NCBI GenBank assembly: GCA_934270345.1
Contig: CAKQPT010000018.1
Span: 1-49,385, forward strand
Origin: an uncultured Oribacterium sp.
Lineage (GTDB): Bacteria; Bacillota; Clostridia; Lachnospirales; Lachnospiraceae
Direction: 5' to 3'
DNA: 49,385 nt
The stretch's first letter is position 1. Every line of letters starts with the position of its first letter. A model generated the notes under the pieces. That model saw only the letters and a program-made list of their open reading frames with translations, did not search any database and was not told the DNA's origin. The translations under genes were made by a program, and so were the position numbers. Positions 19,672 to 25,376 of the stretch are shown piece by piece.

Positions 19672-20490
19672 TTAATATATTTCTTCATCCCGCAGGATCG
19701 CGTCTGCGTTCCGCTGTAGGACGGCATCGGCGTAGTCTCGGTCGAGGTTCCGCTCGATCCAGTCGATCGCGTCGCGGAGTACCGGTGGCCGGCGGTCGAC
19801 GCGGTGCATATCCGTGCCGAGGAAGTCAGCTTCCTGGTTCCGAAGCGCCTTCTGGATGAACTTCGTCTCCCGGTCGAAGAGTCCGGACAGGCCTTTATGT
19901 GACAGCGGCTCGGTGGAGAGCTGTACATAGGCGCCGAGGTCGCGGACCTCTGCGAGGCCGTGCTCCTGCATCGCCTTGAATCGCTCTGCGTGGGCGATGA
20001 TCGGGCGGTAGCCGGCGTTTCGTACCTTTCGGATCGCGCGGAGGATGGTCTGGTAGCTCTCCTCCGGGTAGAACTCGATCAGCGTGTAGTGGCTGTCGGC
20101 GAGGGTCAGGATCTCACCGGACTGCAGGCGCTCGGTCATACTGTCGAACCAGAGCACTTCGTTTCCCGCGTAGAGCTGTACGTCGAGGGCGGAGGCATTG
20201 GCCTCGGATGCGCTCGGTGTCGGATGCGCGGTGGTGGCGTCGGTGTTCTGTGTCGAGCCCGGCGTCGGCTGCGCGCCGGACTGCTCTCCTATGCCGAGTG
20301 CTTCTTCGATCGTCGCGAGCTTCGCGCGGATGCGCGCCGGGGCGGTCGGGTACTGGACATAGTAGTGCGGGGTCGCGATGATCGCGTGGGCACCCTGCTC
20401 GACGTCCTGCCGGATCAGCTCGAGGGACTCCTCGAGGTCGTGGCTTCCGTCGTCGATATGGTAGATGATATGGGAGTGGATGTCGAACAT
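19672..20490 (-). CDS. cpsB: CpsB/CapC-type PHP-fold protein-tyrosine phosphatase with an inserted low-complexity segment
   Basis: Manganese-dependent PHP phosphatase that removes phosphate from CpsD tyrosines. It starts MFDIHSHIIYHIDDGSHD with metal ligands at His5 and His7; IIATPHYYVQYP supplies another His, and YAGNEVLW and IIAHAERF supply further ligands. ATG 20490 has AAGGAG upstream; a longer in-frame extension to 20637 has no family similarity and is not used. Unusually, about 35 residues rich in Thr, Ser, Ala, Gln and Pro (roughly 67-102) interrupt the domain between the alpha helix and the metal-binding strand. Confidence 0.92.
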   Translation of the reverse strand: MFDIHSHIIYHIDDGSHDLEESLELIRQDVEQGAHAIIATPHYYVQYPTAPARIRAKLATIEEALGIGEQSGAQPTPGSTQNTDATTAHPTPSASEANASALDVQLYAGNEVLWFDSMTERLQSGEILTLADSHYTLIEFYPEESYQTILRAIRKVRNAGYRPIIAHAERFKAMQEHGLAEVRDLGAYVQLSTEPLSHKGLSGLFDRETKFIQKALRNQEADFLGTDMHRVDRRPPVLRDAIDWIERNLDRDYADAVLQRNADAILRDEEIY

Positions 20491-20719
20491 CGCTGTTCTT
20501 CTCTCCTTTTCGTGTACTGTTACAGTCCTCGGAACATGGTTCCGGGAACTGTATCGGCGCACGTTCTGGTCGCTTGGCGTCATCGCGGTATGAGCATGAT
20601 GAAAGGCAGTAGTGCTTTCGCCTGCTGCCTTTCCCATCCTTCATCCATGATGCGGGGATCCTTGTGCGCGCACCCTGCATCAGCGGCTCGAGTCCGCCGG
20701 ACGTAGGTAAAAGTGCTGA

Positions 20720-21262
20720 TTAAGCGATCGGTGTACCCTCAGCGTTGAAGTTCAGGGTCACGCCATTGATTACGTGAACGCCGGTAAGGAAGAAACCATT
20801 AGCGTCTACATAGTGGTAAACGAGAACGCCTGCCTTATTGTAGGACATGTAGATCTCGGTCTTACCAGTAGCCACTGGACGACCAGTGGTCATATCTACG
20901 TAGCAACCTACGGTAGCTGTACCGTTGTTAACGATCAGCATCGGAGCTGTCTGAACGCCAGCAGCTGCTGTACCAGAAGTGGTACGGATGGTAACAGTTG
21001 CACCGTTAGATGCCTGTGTAGCAGTTGCAACCTGAACGTTTGCGTTATCTGCTGCAGCTACAGTAGCAACACCAGTGCCGTTTGCAGTCTTCTGAGCGTT
21101 AAGGCTTGCATAGTAAGCCTCAGACTCCTTAGAAAGCGGATGGCTGCTGGAGCTGGAAGAACCTCTGTTATTGGTAGATGAGTTAGCAGCGAAACCTACA
21201 GAGTAGGTAGCAACTGTAAGACAAGCAACCATAGCCAGAGCTACGAACTTATTCATCTTCAT
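20720..21262 (-). CDS. Small secreted protein with a wall-binding-like C-terminus
   Basis: A 180-residue protein with a clear Sec signal peptide (KFVALAMVACLTVATYSVGFAA), a Ser-rich linker, a Thr/Ala-rich middle part and a C-terminus (VYHYVDANGFFLTGVHVING) resembling glucan/choline-binding wall repeats. No family was recognised for the whole protein. ATG 21262 follows GGAGG. Its own promoter is at 21354-21382. It stands immediately upstream of cpsB, so it may be an exported accessory of the polysaccharide system, but function is unknown. Confidence 0.72.
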   Translation of the reverse strand: MKMNKFVALAMVACLTVATYSVGFAANSSTNNRGSSSSSSHPLSKESEAYYASLNAQKTANGTGVATVAAADNANVQVATATQASNGATVTIRTTSGTAAAGVQTAPMLIVNNGTATVGCYVDMTTGRPVATGKTEIYMSYNKAGVLVYHYVDANGFFLTGVHVINGVTLNFNAEGTPIA

Positions 21263-21353
21263 GATATTTTTACCTCCATATGAATTTTAAAACTGCGCTT
21301 CATCCATAAAGTCCGCACAATAAACTTTATAGAATTTTCAGTTTCATTTAAGG

Positions 21354-21382
21354 ATTTTATATCTGTATACAGTTTTCGTCAA
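21354..21382 (-). promoter_or_regulatory. Sigma-A-type promoter for the secreted-protein/cps genes
   Basis: Minus-strand -35 TTGACG (21382-21377), 17-base spacer, -10 TAAAAT (21359-21354), about 90 bases before the start codon at 21262. Confidence 0.65.
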
Positions 21383-21477
21383 CCCGTGTACTGAAAAGAG
21401 GTCATGTCTTTTTCTGCACCTGTTTTCGGAAGTTTCGTTTAAATATTCTTAAGATTTTCGCAAGAAATTATGAAGTT

Positions 21478-21498
21478 TATATATATATATATATATAT
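21478..21498. repeat. Dinucleotide (TA)10 tract
   Basis: A 21-base run of alternating T and A in the 355-base gap between the secreted-protein gene and the RelB-like gene, about 95 bases upstream of the -35 box at 21377-21382. It is variable-number by nature, but its distance makes a direct effect on that promoter uncertain. Confidence 0.9.
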
Positions 21499-21617
21499 TC
21501 GTCCCTATTTCGCTGTGTTTGTCCCGTGCAGGTAGCCGAGTCGATTATGGGATCGCGGCTTTTCGCCGGAACTATCCATAAATCTTCTTTAAAATATTCG
21601 GGCCAACCGTCTATATT

Positions 21618-21824
21618 TCATAAACCGAATTCTCGCTTCATTTCCGTCTCTATTTCATCTGCTGAATATACTTTACCAGCTTTGATATCCTCCATGCCTT
21701 TTTCTATTTCCGCATTAAACTGCTCTTTTGTCAGAGCCTGATATGCGATAGGATTAAGCACTTGTTCTGCCTGCTCTTTCAAATCAGGCTCAACACGTGC
21801 AAATACGTTCGCTGTTCTTGCCAT
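21618..21824 (-). CDS. RelB/DinJ-family antitoxin with an internal deletion, no toxin partner
   Basis: N-terminal MARTANVFARVEPDLKEQAE is the ribbon-helix-helix start of RelB/DinJ antitoxins, and the C-terminus (EQFNAEIEKGMEDIKAGKVY) is typical of the family. About 30-40 residues normally found between them (the helix carrying LGIPxSxAI) are missing, so it is 68 residues instead of ~90-105. ATG 21824 has GGAGG six bases upstream. No RelE/YafQ toxin follows: the next 80 bases hold only a fragment (GGGCCAACCGTCTAT) of the antisense-RNA repeat seen at 22.6-23.7 kb. It is probably a decaying orphan. Confidence 0.7.
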   Translation of the reverse strand: MARTANVFARVEPDLKEQAEQVLNPIAYQALTKEQFNAEIEKGMEDIKAGKVYSADEIETEMKREFGL

Positions 21825-21952
21825 AATTTACCTCCTTATTTTACTATTATATTTCATTTGATTGTTATTTCCATGCTGTTCGTAATCAGAGCTGTGACCT
21901 CTGATCACATAGAAGTTACTGTTCACTCGTGCTCTTCTTGCGATGTAGCGCC

Positions 21953-22017
21953 CCCTGCCGCATGGGTGGGTCCACCAATTTTCCGCTGCCACTACTTGAA
22001 TAGGGTGAGCGGCAGGG
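21953..22017. repeat. Stem-forming repeat element, copy 1
   Basis: The ends CCCTGCCGC (21953-21961) and GCGGCAGGG (22009-22017) pair perfectly around a conserved ~47-base interior (GCATGGGTGGGTCC and CCGCTGCCACTACTTGAA are shared with the other copies). This copy is not followed by an intact toxin module. Confidence 0.85.
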
Positions 22018-22090
22018 CCACGAACTCCTGAGCAGTTAACCGTCCATCCTTCTTTTCGTCATCTTGTTTCAGTTCAACTGTCTTCTGGCT

Positions 22091-22208
22091 CTTCTGGGAA
22101 GTTTGAGGCCGCTCCTCATTCGCCCACCCCATGGAATCAGTGGATGCTTTTACATTCCGATCCCACCCCGGTTCATGAGGAGGCCTCAAACTTCAGGCTA
22201 CCAGGAAG
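22091..22208. repeat. Long imperfect inverted repeat
   Basis: GAAGTTTGAGGCC plus GCTCCTCAT (22098-22119) pairs with ATGAGGAGGCCTCAAACTTC (22175-22194). The pairing extends outward through CTTCTGG/CCAGGAAG and inward through GGAAT/ATTCC. It could be a miniature element or a structured RNA; no coding potential and no T-run. Confidence 0.7.
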
Positions 22209-22287
22209 TCAACGGGGCGAGCGACATGCCTATACTGTATCTTTTTGAAGTTTTCTCGTGATGATGACTGGGTGGTTTTAGAAAAAC

Positions 22288-22390
22288 GCTGTATCATCTG
22301 AGCAAAATTCTTCCCTGATGCCAACACTTCTCTTCAATCCCGCTTGATTTTTGTTGGCATTAGAGTCATTTTCTGCCGATTTGATACAGC
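22288..22390. repeat. Nested inverted repeat
   Basis: Outer arms GCTGTATCA (22288-22296) and TGATACAGC (22382-22390) and inner arms ATGCCAACA (22318-22326) and TGTTGGCAT (22352-22360), all perfect. A further TTTGATACAG copy occurs near 22447. Function unknown. Confidence 0.65.
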
Positions 22391-22473
22391 ATCATGACCT
22401 CCAGATACGCTTTTACCGTTAGCATCATTTTCTTTTTTGGCTGTTTTGATACAGAATTATGATCCTCGGTCCC

Positions 22474-22527
22474 TTTGCGTTTGGATACTCAATAGGTTCT
22501 TCAAGCAATAAAAAAGCACAAAAATAA
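22474..22527 (+). pseudogene. Remnant of a type I toxin gene (3' half only)
   Basis: Eighteen codons (FAFGYSIGSSSNKKAQK and stop) match the C-terminal half of the intact 34-residue peptides at 23000 and 23562; the promoter, leader and N-terminal half are missing. The terminator and the convergent antisense gene that follow are still intact. Confidence 0.8.
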
Positions 22528-22605
22528 CCGCCCGAGCCTGACAACTTAGCGGTTACTTTTGTAATCAACAAACTTTAGGGCCAACCGTCTATCGGTAGCA
22601 CCTCT
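22518..22605 (-). ncRNA. Predicted antisense antitoxin RNA of the remnant module
   Basis: A perfect -35 TTGACA (22640-22635), 17-base spacer and -10 TATTAT (22617-22612) drive a minus-strand RNA starting near 22605. It begins with GTGCTACC and CGGTTGGCCCT and ends at the AACCGCC/GCGGTT hairpin with a T-run near 22520. The toxin it should control is truncated, so it may act in trans on the two intact copies. Confidence 0.65.
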
Positions 22606-22706
22606 ATTAATATAATACCATTCGACTATATATGTGTCAAACATATATTTGCCGTTATAAACCTTACAACCCGCCTCCTTTCGGTCCTGGTTCGTTCAGG
22701 TCAGCG

Positions 22707-22773
22707 CCCCTGCCGCATGGGTGGGCCCGCCGATCTTCCGCTGCCACTACTTGAAAAGGGTGGGCGGCAGGGG
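22707..22773. repeat. Stem-forming repeat element, copy 2
   Basis: CCCCTGCCGC (22707-22716) and GCGGCAGGGG (22764-22773), 10-bp perfect arms, with the conserved interior. It lies about 85 bases upstream of the -35 box of the first intact toxin gene. Confidence 0.87.
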
Positions 22774-22857
22774 GCACGAATTCCGGTCAGCTGGTTGTAC
22801 CATTTTCTTTTACATATATCTTCGCTTTTTAAACACAAAACATTTGTTTTTTTATTA

Positions 22858-22886
22858 TTGATATAAGAACGAATGTTTGCTATAAT
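22858..22886 (+). promoter_or_regulatory. Promoter of type I toxin mRNA, module A
   Basis: TTGATA (22858-22863), 17-base spacer, TATAAT (22881-22886). The start site is predicted near 22893, giving a ~107-base structured leader. Confidence 0.8.
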
Positions 22887-22892
22887 ATTTTT

Positions 22893-22999
22893 AGTGCTAC
22901 CATGAACGGTAGGCGGTTGGTCCTCCCAATAGAGGACTGTGACCTCTGATCACAGAGAAATCTGCTTGCAGAAATCTTAATGAAAGGAGGGCTTGTGTT
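22893..22999 (+). promoter_or_regulatory. Structured leader of toxin mRNA, module A
   Basis: Contains successive hairpins: CTACC/GGTAG at the 5' end, GTCCTC/GAGGAC, CTGTGA/TCACAG and GAAATCTGC/GCAGAAATC. The TCCTCC at the start can alternatively pair with the ribosome site GGAGGG at 22986-22991, so translation could be held off until the leader refolds or is processed, as is known for several type I toxins. Confidence 0.6.
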
Positions 23000-23104
23000 A
23001 TGCTGACAACCGAGTTGTTTATTTCGATCCTTAGCCTGTGTATTACATGCTTTGCGCTTGGATACTCAATAGGTTCTTCAAGCAATAATAAGACACAAAA
23101 ATAA
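23000..23104 (+). CDS. Small hydrophobic peptide, putative type I toxin, copy A
   Basis: A 34-residue peptide starting MLTTELFISILSLCITCF, with one transmembrane helix at ~5-25 and a polar tail ending SNNKTQK. AAAGGAGGG lies eight bases before ATG 23000. Size, single helix, charged tail, long structured leader and an overlapping convergent RNA fit Fst/holin-like type I toxins that damage membranes. Sequence identity to a named toxin family is not certain. The stop codon is within the bidirectional terminator hairpin. The 93% similar copy B shows synonymous changes, indicating selection on the protein. Confidence 0.75.
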   Translation: MLTTELFISILSLCITCFALGYSIGSSSNNKTQK

Positions 23105-23181
23105 CCGCCCGGCCTGACAACTTGGCGGTTACTTTTGTAATTCGTTAAATCGAGGGCCAACCGTCTATCGGTAGCACTTCT
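23095..23181 (-). ncRNA. Predicted antisense antitoxin RNA, module A
   Basis: A minus-strand promoter TTGACA (23216-23211), 17-base spacer and TATTAT (23193-23188) gives an RNA starting near 23181. It ends at the shared hairpin AACCGCC/GGCGGTT (23103-23130) with T-run, so its last ~45 bases are complementary to the toxin mRNA 3' end. Its 5' end shares GTGCTACC and CGGTTGGYCCT with the toxin mRNA 5' end. Confidence 0.7.
23103..23142. terminator. Bidirectional terminator of toxin mRNA and antisense RNA, module A
   Basis: Stem AACCGCC (23103-23109) and GGCGGTT (23124-23130) with ACTTTTGT on the plus side and ATTTTTGT on the minus side, as expected for two convergent transcripts. Confidence 0.8.
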
Positions 23182-23187
23182 ATTAAT

Positions 23188-23216
23188 ATAATACCATTCG
23201 ACCACTTATGTGTCAA
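23188..23216 (-). promoter_or_regulatory. Promoter of antisense RNA, module A
   Basis: Consensus -35 TTGACA, exact 17-base spacing, -10 TATTAT on the minus strand; stronger than the toxin promoter, as expected for an unstable antitoxin RNA. Confidence 0.8.
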
Positions 23217-23270
23217 ACGTATATTCGGCTTTTATAATTCATTCTCACAGGCTCTTCTTTGACTAGCGGG

Positions 23271-23336
23271 CCCTGCCGCATGGGTGGGTCCATTGGTCTT
23301 CCGCTGCCATTACTTAAATAGGGTGGGCGGCAAGGG
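23271..23336. repeat. Stem-forming repeat element, copy 3
   Basis: CCCTGCCGC (23271-23279) pairs with GCGGCAAGGG (23327-23336) with one bulge; the interior is as in the other copies. It lies about 85 bases before the -35 box of toxin copy B. A fourth, truncated copy begins at 23840 and runs into the 3' end of the LCP gene. Confidence 0.85.
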
Positions 23337-23420
23337 CATGAACTCCGGTCAGCTGGTCGTCCGACAGCTTCTTCCATATATCTTCTTCGCATTTTATATT
23401 CAAAACATTTGTTTTTCTTG

Positions 23421-23449
23421 TTGATGTAAGAACACATGTTTGCTATAAT
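23421..23449 (+). promoter_or_regulatory. Promoter of type I toxin mRNA, module B
   Basis: TTGATG (23421-23426), 17-base spacer, TATAAT (23444-23449). Start near 23456; the leader has the same hairpins as module A. Confidence 0.78.
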
Positions 23450-23561
23450 ATGTTTAGTGCTACCATACTCGGTAGGCGGTTGGTCCTCCCAAAAGAGGAC
23501 TGTGACCTCTGATCACAGAGAAATCTGCTTGCAGAAATCTTATGAAAGGAGGGCTTGTGTT

Positions 23562-23666
23562 ATGCTTACGACAGATTTGTTCATTTCCATCCTTAGCCTG
23601 TGTATTACATGCTTTGCGCTTGGATACGCAATGGGTTCAGAAAGCAATAAAAGAGCACAAAAATAA
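23562..23666 (+). CDS. Small hydrophobic peptide, putative type I toxin, copy B
   Basis: A 34-residue peptide starting MLTTDLFISILSLCITCF and ending ESNKRAQK. It differs from copy A at seven or so residues, mostly in the polar tail, while the transmembrane segment is unchanged. AAAGGAGGG precedes ATG 23562. The module (promoter, hairpin leader, peptide, bidirectional terminator, convergent antisense promoter) is complete and lies in tandem ~562 bases after copy A, so one arose by duplication of a unit that includes the CCCTGCCGC element. Confidence 0.75.
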   Translation: MLTTDLFISILSLCITCFALGYAMGSESNKRAQK

Positions 23667-23748
23667 CCGCCAGGCCTTGCAAACTTTGACGGTTACTTTT
23701 GTAACTTTAAAATTTAATTAGGGCCAACCGTCTATCGGTAGCACCTCT
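23656..23748 (-). ncRNA. Predicted antisense antitoxin RNA, module B
   Basis: Promoter TTGACA (23783-23778), 17-base spacer, TATTAT (23760-23755); RNA start near 23748, ending at the AACCG/CGGTT hairpin (23665-23694) with T-run. The 5' end again carries GTGCTACC and CGGTTGGCCCT. Confidence 0.7.
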
Positions 23749-23754
23749 ATTAAT

Positions 23755-23783
23755 ATAATACCATTCGACTATATATGTGTCAA
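23755..23783 (-). promoter_or_regulatory. Promoter of antisense RNA, module B
   Basis: Minus-strand TTGACA and TATTAT at 17-base spacing, identical in layout to modules A and the remnant. Confidence 0.78.
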
Positions 23784-23885
23784 ACATATATTCGCCGTTT
23801 AAAGCCTTACAACTGGCCTTCATTCGTTCGGATCAGTGTCCCCTGTCGCATGGGCGGGTCCAGCGCGCTTCATTCTTTCGAAGCC

Positions 23886-25178
23886 TTACACCTTCCGGAA
23901 GAACTGGTCGAGGGTGAGCTGGTCGACGTCGGCGTAGTCCGGCCAGAACTCGTCGAGGTTTTCGACGGTGTTGACTTTATTCTCACCGGCGAAGCTGGAG
24001 AAGTCGCTTTCGGACAGTGGCTTATCCTTCAGGGCGACGTCCATCGCGATCTTCAGGTAGCTGGTGCGGTCCATATCGGTTTCGATGTTGTCCTCGATGA
24101 GGTCGAACATCCCGGCGATTGCATTGCTCTCCTTCTTCTGCTTCGCGATGATCGCGTGCTCGAAGGCGATGGCGTACTGGCGCTGGCGGTCCATACGGGT
24201 CATGGCACTGAAGTCGACGGATTTGTCACGGTAGCGGACGAAGCGCTCGGCCATGTCGCCCTCGAGCTTCACGGTTTTTCCGTTCACGAAGGCCGAATCC
24301 ACCTTCGCAAGGTCGTCGCCCTCGATGGTGACCTCGACGCCGCCGACGTAGTCGTTCAGTTCATTGATGATGTCGATGGAGCCGGCCATGTAGCCGTCGA
24401 TCGGGAGGCCGCCGAAGACGCCGGACACGGCCTTCATCGCGTAGTCACCGGACTTCGCGTGGTTATCGCCGTACATCCATGCGCGGGTGAGGTGGTTGAT
24501 TTCGGTGCCGATCGGGTTCGAGTTCTCGTCAGTAACGGTGACCTCGGTCATGGTGTCACGCGGTACCTGGATGATGTGGACGCTGTTGTTCGCGGTGTTC
24601 TCTGCGACGAGGAAGATACCGTCGGAGAGTCCGATCTCCGAGATGTCGCGGTCGTACTGGAGCGAGCCCTTGTTATCGACGCCGAGGATGAGCCAGGCCT
24701 TGACAGCGCTGTTCCTTTTATAATGTACGCCGTTGTAGTTGAACTCGTCGAGGTTGAAGAGGTGCGGGCGTGCGGTGGCGTCACCGTTCACGGTATAGCT
24801 GAGGGTGCCGTCGGCGTTCTTCGTGCAGTTGATCTCGACGAGCTTCGACTGGTTCGCCTGCTGCTCTGCCGCTGCGGATTCGAGCATCTGCGCGAGGTAG
24901 TCGGTGTCGAGGGTGACGCCTTCGAGGCCGAGCTTGCCATCGGCGTCCTCGGTCATGCCGGCATCTGCGAGCTGCTGGTTTGCCAGCGCAGCAGTGTCCT
25001 CGGTCCCGTAGACCGGGTTGTCTGCATTGGCCGCCTCTGTGGCTTTACGCGCGCGGTACTGGCTGATCGTCCAGGCGGAACCGACGGCGGCGATACAGAG
25101 AAGCGCGCCGATGAAGATGCGCATCGGGCGGCGGCGCTGGTGGCGAAGCTGTTCCTTCGAGTGGTTTTCGTTTTTCAT
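23886..25178 (-). CDS. LytR-CpsA-Psr (LCP) family wall-polymer ligase
   Basis: Type II membrane protein: a basic N-terminus, one helix at ~20-38 (RIFIGALLCIAAVGSAWTI), then an extracytoplasmic LCP domain. Family landmarks are LILGVDNKG, IIQVPRDTMTEV (pyrophosphate-binding Arg/Asp), INHLTRAWMYG, YVGGVEVTI and RYRDKSVDFSAMTRMDRQRQ. LCP enzymes move lipid-linked polysaccharides to peptidoglycan, so this is the likely anchoring step for the EPS made by the neighbouring cps genes. ATG 25178 has AGGAG upstream. The 3' end directly abuts a truncated repeat element. Confidence 0.9.
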   Translation of the reverse strand: MKNENHSKEQLRHQRRRPMRIFIGALLCIAAVGSAWTISQYRARKATEAANADNPVYGTEDTAALANQQLADAGMTEDADGKLGLEGVTLDTDYLAQMLESAAAEQQANQSKLVEINCTKNADGTLSYTVNGDATARPHLFNLDEFNYNGVHYKRNSAVKAWLILGVDNKGSLQYDRDISEIGLSDGIFLVAENTANNSVHIIQVPRDTMTEVTVTDENSNPIGTEINHLTRAWMYGDNHAKSGDYAMKAVSGVFGGLPIDGYMAGSIDIINELNDYVGGVEVTIEGDDLAKVDSAFVNGKTVKLEGDMAERFVRYRDKSVDFSAMTRMDRQRQYAIAFEHAIIAKQKKESNAIAGMFDLIEDNIETDMDRTSYLKIAMDVALKDKPLSESDFSSFAGENKVNTVENLDEFWPDYADVDQLTLDQFFRKV

Positions 25179-25376
25179 ATACTCTCCTATGCTGAGCTGC
25201 GCGGGGCAGCGGGATGACGTGTTGCGGGGCCGTGCAGACGGTCCTCGACTTTATAGTATACCGCAGCGGTCACAAAATGCCACATAAATTATGGTTTCAT
25301 TCACTGAGCGGCTGCGCTAGAATGGTACGTAGTGACCGGGCAGAGAGGATGCCCGATATGTGGGAGGTTCGTTTTG

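Larger units (their letters stand above)
21825..22470. other. Gene-poor repeat-rich zone
   Basis: No convincing gene. It holds a fragment of the toxin-mRNA leader (CTGTGACCTCTGATCACA near 21892-21909), one copy of the CCCTGCCGC stem element (21953-22017), a long inverted repeat (22091-22208) and a nested inverted repeat (22288-22390). The pattern suggests repeated insertion and decay of small elements. Confidence 0.6.

Noticed and set aside
23775..25217. A 480-codon plus-strand open frame opposite the LCP gene
   Set aside because: Val/Asp/Gly/Leu-rich mirror of the LCP gene with no ribosome site.
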